64,000 nt of DNA from Hanleya hanleyi. Taxonomy: Eukaryota; Mollusca; Polyplacophora; Lepidopleurida; Hanleyidae. Location of the stretch: NCBI GenBank assembly GCA_036873755.1, contig JAVTVY010006840.1:124001-188000 (forward strand). The letters run 5' to 3'. How positions within the stretch are numbered: the first letter of the stretch is position 1; each line of letters starts with the position of its first letter. Shown here one piece after another: positions 45,991-57,234 of this stretch. The notes beneath the pieces were generated by a model. It was not told where the DNA came from and did no database searches. It saw only the letters and a program-made list of their open reading frames with translations. Made by a program: the position numbers and the translations under genes.

Positions 45991-46850
45991 GTTTAGAGAA
46001 TTTGGATCATTAAAAAGAAAGAGATAACCATTCAAAATATACATACCCTCTTTTTCAGGAGAGCGTGGAAACGGTCCCTAAATGAAGTCATAATCTTGAA
46101 TTACATATACAAACAGGTGCTATAATCAATCACGGCCGAACTTACACAGATTGGACCATTATTATAAAATATATGGCTGTTCGAATACAGCTAATCCTTT
46201 TCTTCCCAACTAATGAGAATATACTTTCATGGCTCATGGATTACTTGGGATATCTTTGGATCGATATAGTCAGCATATGGACATGGTGGTCCAGTACACC
46301 GATATATTTTCTCATCACCAATTGCAAGTGTTTAGTCTTTGAAGCGCTTAATTGGTCAGCGAAAATTTTCAAAAACAGTCTGCTATTTTCATTGACTCGT
46401 AAACAAAATTGGAACAAAATCCATTGATAGATTTTCTGCAAAGTTTCAATGACTCAAGCGAATGTCTCACTGTTCATGTCATGAAATTACTTCATGGTGT
46501 TTATTTATCGAACAGTCACATTCAGAGTGTGACTGATATACAATATACTCTAGGAAATTACTATACCGAATAGAATAGTGGTTTAATAGTGATACGGATT
46601 TGATGATCGTACCATCATAATGTTTATCGGACATCATTGGGGACTGTTGAATTGGAGCGATATGCAAGAAGTGAAAAAAATTGACGACGTCTGGCGATTA
46701 TAAGCAAACATATGACTCTACAGGAAAGCATTCTAACATTCAGACCCGAGAATTCGGTGGATTCTCGGATGTAGCCTTACTATCTCAGCCGCGCTTTTAT
46801 TGCAGTAATATTTCAACGCTTTAGGAGTAAGTATCAACACTTTAGTCAGA
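45991..46850. other. No gene seen
   Basis: Sequence after the end of unit III. Only short overlapping frames on both strands (up to 84 codons at 46173-46427), none recognised. Confidence 0.4.
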
Positions 46851-47186
46851 ATGTGTGACCAGACACCTGCCAATGGCATATGTAGCCTGGACACGGACCA
46901 TCTATATATATCCAGGCTTATGTTCTTCGAATCCGAGTATATCATACAATTGTGTAAACAATCTGAGCCACATATACAATCATATTGGCCAACTGATGAA
47001 GGCGTTGAAACATTGATTTATATGATTGCGCCTGTCCATTCTTTCCACTGGGAATGCTTTCTGCGTAGATATTATACCGGGTCGGAGTTGGCTGTCAGTG
47101 GGCCTACAAATGGCTTAGAAATTGCCTACAGGCTAGAATTCTGTTTCCCTTCTCCTGAACGCAATTTTCGGAGGATAATCAAGTAA
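46851..47186 (+). CDS. Unrecognised 111-codon ORF
   Basis: Open from MCDQTPANGICSLDTDHLY to ...PERNFRRIIK. No leader, no membrane helix, no familiar motif and no paralogue in the window. Chance frame is likely in sequence of this composition. Confidence 0.12.
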   Translation: MCDQTPANGICSLDTDHLYISRLMFFESEYIIQLCKQSEPHIQSYWPTDEGVETLIYMIAPVHSFHWECFLRRYYTGSELAVSGPTNGLEIAYRLEFCFPSPERNFRRIIK

Positions 47187-47537
47187 AATGGAAGGATCTT
47201 ATAACCGACAATTGCTGAAATTACTGCACGGTGTAAATCACCACCCCCGAGCGTTTGTTCACCGACCGAGATAGGGGACAGTAAGAATATGTTGTCCCAC
47301 GTACATTTGGAACTCTTTCAGTTATTTCACACACTGTTGGATGATGTTGAAAAGCGGCGCAATTTTCTCGTGTCGATCGGGAATATTTAATGTACAACAC
47401 TGATATATTCAGGGATAAGATGAAGCGACTACACTTCAGAAATCATTGTGTTTAATATAGATGCCGTATAATAACAAACCAACCGATGCAATGCAAATTG
47501 GCGATGTCGTGTGAAGCGGGGACATAACACACAGTGA

Positions 47538-47783
47538 CTAAAGTCTGTCCATTTTAAATAGTCGTCTACATTGGAGCTCCTGAAAAATCAATATTTGGCT
47601 CATAAATTTTCTTTTCGTTTTTGCAGCGTGTTTGCAAAATGAACTCAACATAATAACTACCATTTGTCTGTGATATTGATAGGCTGATGTAATGTATTGA
47701 TGTTCAAGCGAACAAAGTTCAATGAGGCAATATAAAATAATAACAGACGGTCCGTTGTTGTGTCGCTCATATTGCATGCCCAA
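47538..47783 (-). CDS. Left arm ORF of an inverted repeat
   Basis: An 81-codon minus-strand frame that ends FQELQCRRLFKMDRL. It is homologous to the end of the plus-strand ORF at 47722-48099 (FDELQYRRLLKMDRL). Both stop immediately after DRL. The two arms read outward from a shared centre. Not recognised. Confidence 0.25.
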   Translation of the reverse strand: MGMQYERHNNGPSVIILYCLIELCSLEHQYITSAYQYHRQMVVIMLSSFCKHAAKTKRKFMSQILIFQELQCRRLFKMDRL

Positions 47784-48105
47784 TCGAATTGTGGAATGTT
47801 ACACCTCTAAGACCGTATACGGAATTATTGACCTTTGTCCGAGTGATCGCCAATGTATTATGACATCGCCCTACACAATTCAGTTCCGGTACATGAAACA
47901 ACTTTTATGGGTTTTATATGGAGAGAACTACAGAGTTATTTCAAGAGTTGATATATCATCAATATCACGGAGTAATGTTAGTTATTTTGTAGATCTCAGT
48001 CTTTTATACACGCTACATAAAAAGAAAATGTATGCGGAGCAATCTATTGATTTTGACGAGCTCCAATATAGACGACTACTTAAAATGGACAGACTTTAAT
48101 AACTA
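47540..48105. repeat. Inverted repeat with arms of about 190 bases
   Basis: Left arm about 47540-47730 and right arm about 47920-48105 are diverged reverse complements (shared words GAGCTCCAAT.TAGACGACTA, TTAAAATGGACAGACTTT and TCAATATCAC). The spacer is about 190 bases. Outer ends are not flanked by an obvious target duplication. Confidence 0.75.
47722..48099 (+). CDS. Right arm ORF of an inverted repeat
   Basis: A 125-codon frame, one of the longest unrecognised ones. The last 55 residues are the mirrored counterpart of the minus-strand ORF at 47538-47783; the 5' ends of the two frames overlap in the centre. The C-terminal words LHKKKMYAEQ and DELQYRRLLKMDRL are charged. The same frame is open in both arms despite many differences, which hints at former coding use, for example in a gene duplicated head to head. 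No domain is recognised. Confidence 0.28.
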   Translation: MRQYKIITDGPLLCRSYCMPNRIVECYTSKTVYGIIDLCPSDRQCIMTSPYTIQFRYMKQLLWVLYGENYRVISRVDISSISRSNVSYFVDLSLLYTLHKKKMYAEQSIDFDELQYRRLLKMDRL

Positions 48106-48289
48106 ATAAGCTGACAATGATATTGACTTTCAAAATCCTCATTATTCAGACCCAATCACGCAGTCTTTGAACAAATCTTCTAAATATTGGACTGGAGCAC
48201 AATCGCTCAATGAGTAAGCTCTCGTGAGAACTTGACATTCAAAGAGTTAAAGAGGCAGGAAAAGAGACCTTTACAATAGATGCGGTCAT

Positions 48290-48524
48290 AGTGACGGTTA
48301 TGATCGAGGCTGTTATAGAGGCGATTATAATAGAGACAGTTATAGAGACTGTTATAATAGAGTTGGTTACTATAGAGACGGTTATAATAAAGGCTGTTAT
48401 AGAGGCTGTTATAATACAGTCGGTTATTATGCGTTGGATTACTAAGTTATTGGCTTGAGCACTTAGCATTTTGTTTGATCGTCGCTATATAGCTGAAATA
48501 TTGCTGAACGCGACATTAAACCTT

Positions 48525-48561
<37 letters not shown>

Positions 48562-48730
48562 ATACAGACGGTTATTATAGAGACAGTTATAGAGGCTGTT
48601 ATAGTAGAGTCGTTTATTATAGAGTCGGATATAATAGAGACAGTTATAGAGGCTGTTAAAATAGAGTCGGTTATTATTCAAACGGTTATAATAAAAGCGG
48701 CTATAGAGGCCGTTATAATACGGTCGGTTG
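48290..48730 (+). repeat. GTTATA minisatellite coding Tyr/Arg/Cys, split by a LINE tail
   Basis: Units of 12 and 15 bases (GTTATAGAGGC, GTTATAATAGAG and variants) alternate. In one plus frame they read GYYRDSYRGCYNR-like peptides, but all unit lengths are multiples of three, so other frames are open too. Bases 48431-48558 are an inserted LINE tail. Confidence 0.85.
48431..48558 (+). mobile_element. LINE 3' end, copy 2 (5'-truncated to the 3' UTR)
   Basis: Starts GCGTTGGATTACTAAGTTAT, as in the 3' UTR of the copy at 56262-56690, continues through GCTATATAGCTGAAATATTG and ends in a CT run. It lies between TACAGTCGGTTATTAT (48415-48430) and TACAGACGGTTATTAT (48563-48578). These could be a 16-bp target duplication or two neighbouring minisatellite units. 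Confidence 0.88.
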
Positions 48731-48754
48731 TCACGTGTTATACGAGTTGTCAGA

Positions 48755-48962
48755 GCATAGCTCTCTACATTTGTATCTAATACCGCTTATGCCGGTGTTA
48801 GGGGTCGTGTGGTCATGTCATCCAAGTTGCCACATGAACAGGTACAATAAAAGCGTACCTGAGATACAACACATATCACGAATCGTTAGATTCATGATAT
48901 GTGCTTTAGAATAGGTTAACCAGAAGACTATACTGTGAAGTCATGTGGCTCGGTCAGTATGT
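48755..48962 (+). repeat. Duplicated 200-bp segment, copy 1
   Basis: About 90 percent or more identical by eye to 54339-54550 (shared ACAACACATATCACGAATCG and TGTGCTTTAGAATAGGTTAA). Contains the recurring CATCCAAGTTGCCACATG module. Similarity ends exactly where the LINE at 48963 begins. Confidence 0.85.
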
Positions 48963-49624
48963 TTTGATGTTTTGTTGGTTGCCTAGCCACGTTGGCATCA
49001 AAGGGAATACTGAAGCTGATGAAATGGCTAAGGTAGTTATAGATAATCAAGGTTGATCCTGTTGGAATCTCATATGGCTATTTCAGACCCTCTATCTGTG
49101 CTTATGTGAGAAAACTGTTTCAATCTTTTTGGGATGCTGTGGATAATAACAAACTTCATGAGTTCCAAAAAACTGTAGAGTATATTCATCTGAGTAGCCA
49201 GAGACGTTTCGATCAAGCACTGATCAGACGATGTAGAATCGACCAAACCTGATTAACTCACGAACATTTACTAAGAAAGGAGCCAGCTTCAAGTTGTATT
49301 CCATGCCACAAAGATCTCACGGTGAAACATATTGTGATCGACTGTATAGATTTTAAAATTGCAAGAGATACTTTTTTATGAAGTAGCTACTTTAGAAGAT
49401 TTTTTAGTCGGGTAAAAGAAGACTAGTTTAGGTTATTCGAAAGAAATCGGTTTGTTGCATACGTTTTAATGTATGTACATGTTTTTGATGTGTTGTGTTG
49501 ATTGCTTCTGGATTGCTGGGTTGTTGACTTGTTTTTGTTAGAATACTTAGATTTTTGTTTGATCGTCGCTATATAGCTGAAATATTGCTGAACGCGGCAT
49601 TAAACCTTAATTCTCTCTCCCTCC
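48963..49624 (+). mobile_element. LINE 3' end, copy 3 (RNase H to CT tail)
   Basis: Encodes in broken frames the ORF2 RNase H motif WLPSHVGIKGNTEADEMAK (about 48973-49031), a linker with SSQRRFDQALIRRCRID, the CIPCHKDLTVKHIVIDC zinc-knuckle-like motif (about 49295-49345) and the common C-terminus, then the shared 3' UTR and a short CT/CCT run. At least one frameshift (about 49054) and several stops mark it as dead. RNase H motif plus Cys motif places it among Jockey/I-like LINEs. Confidence 0.9.
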
Positions 49625-49679
49625 CCTTTAAACTAGCGGTAAATAGAATAATCTAAAGATATTTTTCCTTTTTGTATGG

Positions 49680-49860
49680 GCAGAGCATACGAACAGTAGT
49701 TCGATCATGTGCAAAACTGAAGGAATTGTTCGGTCGTAAAGGTCATTCTTCGCTTTTGGGGGTAGGGGTAAACTGGAGTAAGTCTGTGAAACGGAGCATG
49801 CGCTGTGGCGAGGATGTTTCGTCAAGCTAATGTGACTGGCCATTTTGTTTCTTACACTGA
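49680..49860 (+). repeat. Dispersed copy of 12085-12320
   Basis: Shares CATGTGCAAAACTGAAG, ATGCGCTGTG.GGAGG-like and TGACTGGCCA-like words with the start of unit I. Only this one module of the unit is present here. Confidence 0.55.
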
Positions 49861-51926
49861 AGGATCATTCAGGGGCTGTTGATCCAGTCAATCCCTTGTG
49901 ATTATCGAATACCTCGAATGTATCCCCACTGGCCATTAGGGAAGCTCGTAAAATTTTCTATAGCCCTAATGCCCTCTCTTGACATACTTGATAGTATCGC
50001 CTGGAAGCCGGGCTATATACTTCAATTACTAGCAAACCGTGAGTGCGCCATCATTTGGTGGAATTGGTAAGAGGGGCCTTGAATGGCCATACAGCGAAAT
50101 CTAAACTAATGGGCTTGATAAGGACACGAGGAAAATTATGTCCGCTAAATTGTTTCATTTTAAGGCTGTATTTTATGAATACGACTGAGACAGCATTGAA
50201 AATAACCGTAATTTCAGACAATTTTCAAATTACAAAGAGTCCGGTCTGTCACTCACAACTCAGTCGTCGTCCATTAATATCCGCACCCATAATCTAAAGA
50301 CATGTTCCATATAACAGCATTAGCAAGTACAGTTCACTGAGGAAATGAAGAATTGTTCCGTGGTGCCATTGGTGCAATGGTCCCCTCTTTTGACAACGAT
50401 ACAAAACCCGTCCCCTAACAAGGTTATCTGAGAGGATGAAAATATTTTACCATTCGCAGTTTACAATATGTGATTATAGATCAGCATACGTATACGCAAA
50501 TAAAGCGTTTGTAATATTTATTTAAAATATCACACCTTCATCTCGACACAGTTGAAACTGGTGAATCCAGTCGGATCGAATCTGAAATAATAGACTCGGA
50601 GGGTCGATAGCTGCAGCACACAATTTGTAAGAACGATATAGATCCATCCCATTATGAATATAATCTGACCGCAACCTTGTCCTACTTATCCCTAATTGCG
50701 TCGTATATATCCCTCGTCTCAACTCTTCTTTATGATATCTAATTCAGTGCGCTCGGATTTTTCACGGGCTCATTGTATATCGTACTCTAAAATACACACC
50801 CAAAGCGACGCTGTCCTCTATCAGCTTTATTTCAACAAAAAAAACGTAGTCGAATGTCATTCGACGTCTTTCATGCAACCTTTTCGCACTGTACATTATT
50901 ACCAGATAAAAATACAGGTTGACGAATACATAGTCATTGCCCTACATATTGCATTATCATCTGTGAATCGCGTCTAAATAAAAAACATATGAAATTCATA
51001 TGAATACCGTCTGTGGGATTACACACAATTAAGGCAAATGACTCATATGCGTAATACGCATGAACCATCGGATATATTCACGCCAAATGCAATTTTGTTT
51101 GTGTAAACCTACACAAGCATTGGTCCTGCATGGATCTACGTCATGCAGTAATATACGACATTCAGTAGTCAGCAGCCGTCCCTGATAGATTTCCACATAC
51201 ATTATCTAAACACTTTCATAACGTAATAGCACCAGTGTAAATAATCAATATATAAATAAAATATGAATGTCGGAATAAACATGAACTGGTTTCTTGCAGG
51301 AGAGAAGCATCCATGCGACAGTTTATTAAGCCTCGACCAATTTTGGCCGAAAGTGTATTACCACCGTCAGTCGGCCATCTGTCTATCTGTCCATCATTAA
51401 CGTTATATAGCCAGGCTATCCAAATTCATACAACAGTATGAATGGACGATGGACCAGAAGCCTATTAAAAGATGACTTTTCGCTATGTCAAATTACACAT
51501 CAAAAATAGATTTGACGCTATTAGCATATCGCATTAAGAATTATAGCGAGCATTTATACATTTATCAGATCTTGATTCGAGATGACTGACATTGACCTAT
51601 TTTCCCAAGGTCAAATAATACGTTAACTGTCGATTCAGTGTTGTTATAGAGCTATCATTCCTAAATCCACACTACTGATCTGCAAATGCACAATGACCAG
51701 AATTTTATTAAAGATGACTGACCTTGACCTATTTTCGAAGGACACATTGATGGTAAAGATGATAGCACTATATATGCTGAGGCTTTGAATCTAGATTCTC
51801 TAGATTTATACCCTAGATCTAATTTTGCTCATTGATCCCAGCCCTGCTAAAATACTGAATTTGACCTATATTCAAAGGTCAAAGCCAGTCAATAAGTGGG
51901 TTACATGAAGACTAAACTTCACTAAT
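49861..51926. other. No gene recognised; apparently single-copy
   Basis: Short frames only (63-93 codons, for example 50696-50977). Two perfect odd palindromes lie at 50986-51002 and 51047-51061. A dinucleotide-free, evenly AT-rich tail leads to the TTAA element. Confidence 0.4.
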
Positions 51927-52523
51927 TTAACCCTATCTGGCCTGGGCGATTTGGGGTGTATCGCAGCCTGGGGGGGGGGGGAAGTGCCCCCCCCCTATAT
52001 ATTTTCTCTACCACTAAGGCTAGAGCGCTGAAACTTACCACACAGTATCTTGGGTTCAAGCTCTACCGGAAAATCTAAAAAAATTCAAGATAGCCGCCAT
52101 GATGACGTCACAGTGACGTAATCTTCAAGGAAGCTATTTTCGGCCTTTTTGGGGTCGATTTTTCGAAATTTTCATTTTTCAGATTTTTCTCTCGAAAAAA
52201 ATCTAATAAAATAGAGAATAATTAGTTTTGCATAAATAAAATACTTTTAAGGCCTTTTATGCAAGGAAAATGTGAAGAAATGGAGCGAAAAGATTGAAAA
52301 ACACGACTTTCGCGGATACCACATGGCCGCCATTTTGAATTTACCCATAATCCGCTGCCCGGGGGTTATTGAAAATAGGCTCAAAATGACCCCAATAAGA
52401 TAAGCTTAAAAGTCACCAAGTTTCAACCGCCTCGGTTTTGTCGTTTCGGAGCAGAAGAGAAAAGTTCACTAGGGGGGCACTTTCCCCCCCCCCCCCCCCC
52501 CCCCCCAGGCCAGGTTGGGTTAA
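51927..52523 (+). mobile_element. TTAA-flanked MITE, copy 2
   Basis: Begins TTAACCCTATCTGGCCTGGG and ends AGGCCAGGTTGGGTTAA, the reverse orientation of the copy at 13632-14210 (its right end matches this left end). It has G/C runs inside both ends, a long poly-C (52484-52506), and the palindrome GATGACGTCACAGTGACG near 52102. Non-coding; about 590 bases. Confidence 0.88.
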
Positions 52524-53574
52524 GCAATATATGCTTCTGAATCCCAAAAGCCGAGAAGTTCGGGGGTCATGTAGTCATAGCATTCAAAATGTTCACATGA
52601 ACAGTACAATAAAAGCTTGGCTGGGATGCAAATCATCACAAGGAGCACCTTTGGTTATTGTGGTGTTTTTCAGAAATATGCAGTCAGTATATTTGTCTGT
52701 GACTTAGTACACCATCGTTTTCCATCACCATTTAAAGTTTACGTTGAATTAAGCTAATTTGAACAATCTGAAAATAGATGATGGTGCCAAATCGTCTAAT
52801 CCGTATCACTGTCATATATTTTAATGAGCTACATGAATTACCGAACGTCCATATGAACGTTGGGAAATTGTGATAATGGCTTTGGTAAGGCTCCTAGGCC
52901 TGGGTTGAGCGGAATAATGCGGCACAAGCTACGAAACTCCCAGAAAACGGTAGTTCAGAATTTCTCAACTGTACCCAATTTCATTTTTATAAAGATATAA
53001 GTTAAAATATGATGATGACCGTCGGTAGTTTTCTTCAAAACCAATAGTTTTCAAGGCAGAAATAGACACATCACAGCTTATGTTGGGATCATCCAAGTTC
53101 AGGATTTCATCACGGTGGGCCATTTTGGGGCATTTTGAACAGTATGAACCTATAATTGTAAGACTCTCAAGATAATTATTCTAGGTGTTTAGACTATCCT
53201 GGTTTGAATAAGATTCTTAAGTATTCATTCCTGCATACTATTTATTCCACTTCTTGAAAATGACGTATAAATGCATTCCGAAGTGTATACAAGGCAGTGT
53301 GACTAACTTCACAGGACTTACGAAGTAGGGGAGGCATTAGGACTAAACTAAACTCTTGGACCCCCCCCCCCCCCCCTCTCCCTCCCCAGTTGAAATCTTG
53401 CCTATATTAAGAGGAATCAGCAGTGATTATCATCAAAAATCACTATAAATTTTAATCAAAAGTAGGTCAGCTCAGAAATTGCTGGTAACAGTCCCCTAAT
53501 TCACCTTCATGTCAAAAATCAAGGTTCTAATGTCAACGGTTCTCCTTATTTTGCCGACGAAAAGATTGGGATGG
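52524..53574. other. No gene seen; one copy of a recurring module
   Basis: 52545-52640 carries a degraded copy of the CATGAACAG.ACAATAAAAGC module found at nine places in the window. A poly-C run lies near 53361-53377. Otherwise unremarkable. Confidence 0.45.
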
Positions 53575-53616
53575 ACTGACTCACTCACTCACTGACTCAC
53601 TCACTCACTCACTCAT
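53575..53616. repeat. ACTC microsatellite
   Basis: GACTCACTCACTCACTGACT-type tetranucleotide run. It resembles the SINE tail but no SINE body is attached on either side. Confidence 0.85.
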
Positions 53617-54338
53617 TACCGGACAATTTGCAAATGAGAGCCTACTTCGTAGGAATACTCGTCATTCGACCATGATTTGCCTTCCTTGCATAAATGTTTT
53701 AACAGCTTTCAGATATGTTTTTCTATCAATTTTCTATTTTAATTTCATTTCTATATGAATTTAGATTCCAGCATCGTGCGACTCCTAACGAATATCAGAT
53801 CTGACGCTTATACATGTTGATTAACCTATTTTATAAAATAAATTTGCAATTTTCATCTTGAACCCGTAATACATTCCCATTCCTGGCGCAATAGAAAAGT
53901 GTCAAAAATGAATTATTACCCACCTTTAGGTTTTAATCTGTTATCCTGGCATCCGCGTTTAGTTGTTACATTGGCGTTATATGGCCATGAAAGTGATTTA
54001 GTGAGAACAAGTCGCCGATTTGACTAGGCCTGTGATTGATTTGCTGGGTGCTTTGAGTAGTGCCATTATGGCACAGTTTTTCAGGCACCGCATGTCATAT
54101 ATCACAGAAGTTACCCCATCTCGATAATCAAAATCCCGTCAGCCCGTAAACATGCATTCAAATTATCGATGGCTGTCGGTTTTGGGGTAGGGCCCTTCAG
54201 CTGCACCCTAGAAACCTCGAAACCGCTTCTGATGCGCCATGACGCTTTAAATTTAATTTATTTAATTGTTTACAAGAGCCCAATGTGGTGTGCAATTCCA
54301 CACTTATAACAACCAAAATTCTTTCTCCAATATCTGGG
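53617..54338. other. No gene seen
   Basis: Unique sequence without recognised features up to the duplicated segment at 54339. Confidence 0.4.
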
Positions 54339-54550
54339 AATCATAGCTCTCTAGATTTGTATCTAATATCGCTTATGCTGGAGCTAGGGGCCGTGTGGTT
54401 ATATCATCCAAGTTGCCACATGGACAGGTATAATAAAAGCGTACCTGAGATACAACACATATCACGAATCGTTAGATTCTTGGTATGTGCTTTAGAATAG
54501 GTTAACCGGAAGACTGTACTGTGTGAAGTCATGTGGCTCTGTCAGTATGT
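54339..54550 (+). repeat. Duplicated 200-bp segment, copy 2
   Basis: Pair of 48755-48962. Both give the same peptide words (YNKSVPEIQHISRIVRF) in one frame, though this frame has no recognised product. Confidence 0.85.
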
Positions 54551-55959
54551 CGGCACCTCTTTCCACTTCCCTTATATGTGTCTGCGAAAAAAATTCCTAT
54601 CCCCCCTCCCCAACCAGGCACACAGTCGACCTCGGCGAAAATTCCTCTATAAAAGGCCTTGTTGAATAATAGATTCCTGCCTTTAACCTAGAATGGTGGG
54701 CATGTAACGTGTGTAGCAATAACTCGACTGCATGCAGATTCTTCATAAGAATACACTTAATTATATCAAGATTAGTGTAATCGAGTGGAAGTGGAAGAAA
54801 TCACTTAATCACTCCCTCAGACAGACACCGAATTTTATCAATAAACCCGGTTCTACATGTTACTTCAAGTTATCGCATTCCATGATAGATGAACACACAT
54901 GAGCACACTAGATCAACAAAACCTGAAGACAAATGTCGACAAGGTCATTCAAATGATATTTGGCGTAGATTATGTGTACAGCTGATGTTCGGGTATGTAC
55001 TGTATTTTGTCTATCCATTGTATTCCCATCCTTTTGTTGAGGTCTTCTTTGTGTAGATTGATTCGTCAACTATCCCATTTTATACCGAAAGAAATTATTA
55101 GATAAAACGACAAAGGAAAACGGTGAAGCGAATTCGGCTGTTTTGAGTTATTATACTTCCTCAAGTGTAACTTACACTTATTTCGCTAGTGTAATCAGCG
55201 TTAGATATGATTTGATATTGATTTTATCGGAGCATAACAATAGCTTAAGAGATACAAAATATGACACTGGCGGAATAAAAAACAAAAGATGCTTGTTTTT
55301 ATTATCGCAAAATGGTATACATGTGAGGTTGTATATAATACAGTATCGTGGAAACAGCAAAATGAGAAAAAGATTTAATTACAGATAAATCCATAATCGA
55401 ACAGTCAAAAAAAGTTCCAACTTTCACAGACTATCCAAATTTCACATCATGGCGAAACAGGAGTTAGGGAGATGTTCCTCTCAGAAGGTAATGCCTCAGA
55501 CGGAATTTAAATATTTCATTTCCATTAAAAGGGCAGTTTGTTCCATATTTTAGAGCCGTATCATAAAATGAGAGTTCGAGAGGCGATATAAATTGTGACT
55601 TGCCTGTCAAGTTGGATATCTATGGACAATGGATAATTTTGTAAAAGATGACCGTCAGGCTACTGGCAGTAACTCCGAATTATTGCAAAATTTATCAACA
55701 AAGAGATATACCAGATAGTCATTCAACTTTTCACAAATAATATTTGCAACTTGAGAAATAGAGGCCTGGTTTGTTCATATTTGGATAAAAATAAGATTTC
55801 CTGCAGACTAATCAGCGGTTTGAGATGGGTCAAGTTACCTCTGAGAATATTGCAATATGACAGATATGGATAAATCAGCGAATAGAACAGTATGTAAAGG
55901 GACTTGATGTTTTTGTTTAGTCAATCTCTAATATGATGTATTATGGCAATATTCTTGCT
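54551..55959. other. No gene recognised
   Basis: Includes an 81-codon frame at 55143-55388 without recognised features. The part after about 55540 may still belong to the minus-strand LINE described next, but no motif confirms this. Confidence 0.4.
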
Positions 55960-56261
55960 AAATTTCTTTCTTATCTCTTGTCCAGCTCAGATTATCAATA
56001 ACAAATACTCCCAAGAAATTTAAAGTTATCTGCTTGAGCAATGTAATGTTCTGAAATAGATAATCGGTCATGTTTTGGTGTTTAAATTGAGGGTTTTATG
56101 AGCATGAATTTTGTTTCTTTTTATGTGTAACAAAAGTTTGTTACTGGAAAACTAGTTGAGTGTCCCATCAAGTCCCAAAGACAGTCTGAAACAGATCTTC
56201 ATTAGATAAAATAACTGATGCATCATCTGGAAAAACAATGGCTTCTAAAATTTGACTAACA
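55960..56261 (-). pseudogene. LINE reverse-transcriptase fragment (antisense)
   Basis: On the minus strand a degraded frame reads VFPDDASVILSNEDLFQTVF (about 56235-56176), a variant of the F/YADD catalytic box of non-LTR reverse transcriptases, and further down NFLGVFVIDNLSW (about 56023-55985), the conserved post-catalytic FLGxxxDxxLxW motif. The A of ADD is P here. Stops and frameshifts between the two motifs show decay. It belongs with the endonuclease piece at 57235-57538. It is interrupted by a plus-strand LINE from 56262. Confidence 0.75.
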
Positions 56262-56690
56262 GCTATTCATCTGAAGCTATTCATCATTCGATCAAGCCAT
56301 GATCAGGCTGTGCAGAATCGGCCATACCCGATTAACTCACGAACATTAACTAAGAAAAGAGCCAATCCCAAGGTGTATTCCACGCCACGAAGATCTCACA
56401 GTGAAACATATTCTTATCGACTGCATAGCTTTTAAGATTGTAAGAGATTCTTTTTATCGAGCAGCTACAGTACTTTAAAAGATCTTTTTATCGGGTGAAA
56501 GAAGACTGTATCTTAGGTTATTTGTCGAATAAGTTTTAATGTGTGTATGTTTTAATGCGATGGATTACTAAGTTATTAACGTGAATATATAGAATTTTGT
56601 TTGATCGTCGCTATATAGCTTAAATATTGCTGAACGCCACGTTAAACCTTAATTCTCTCTCTCTCTCTCTCTCTCTCTTGATATAAATGC
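56262..56690 (+). mobile_element. LINE 3' end, copy 4
   Basis: Colinear with 49190-49624: CGATCAAGC, GATTAACTCACGAACATT, a degraded CIPR.EDLTVKHILIDC motif, the ORF2 C-terminus, then the 3' UTR with GCTATATAGCTTAAATATTG and a CT run to about 56679. It has an apparent small insertion (GTACT) in the coding part. It lies inside the antisense LINE remnant. Confidence 0.88.
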
Positions 56691-57234
56691 GAAAAAGAGG
56701 GACGAAAAATAGAACAAAACTTCGGAACCTAATTTATCATGAAAAGACAGAATGACACAAACGTACAGTGTTTCTATCGAAACCGTACTGATTGCGACAA
56801 ATTATGTTATATTTATCCAAAAAATCGAACATTTTAATCACTAATAATTGTCAATGATTGTGCTTAAGCAAGGCAATTACTTAAACGCAACATTAAAAGC
56901 GTGGTGGAAAACGATGCCGGCGTATTGACAAGAAATGATATGACTCCACAGACAAATATACTGACTGCATCTTTTTTTAAGATTAGTTATATCCGTTATT
57001 TCGTTTGTGGTACAAGGTTCCTATGAAAAATCAGTTCAAAAATTAGTATTCAAAAACTTTTTCAAATTGTTTGATGTGCCCTAGTTTAAGATATAATAAT
57101 AATGAAACCGTTCATTAGTTAATTGAATACTTTCCAAATACCTTTATGTCATTGTCAGACATGACTGGAACTTGTTTCATAATATAGTTTATTCGCAACA
57201 GTAGACCGCATTATAGCATTTGGTGTGCTGTTTA

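Noticed and set aside
48239..48469. Ile/Thr/Ser-rich minus-strand ORF across the GTTATA minisatellite
   Set aside because: A consequence of unit lengths divisible by three; several frames are open on both strands.
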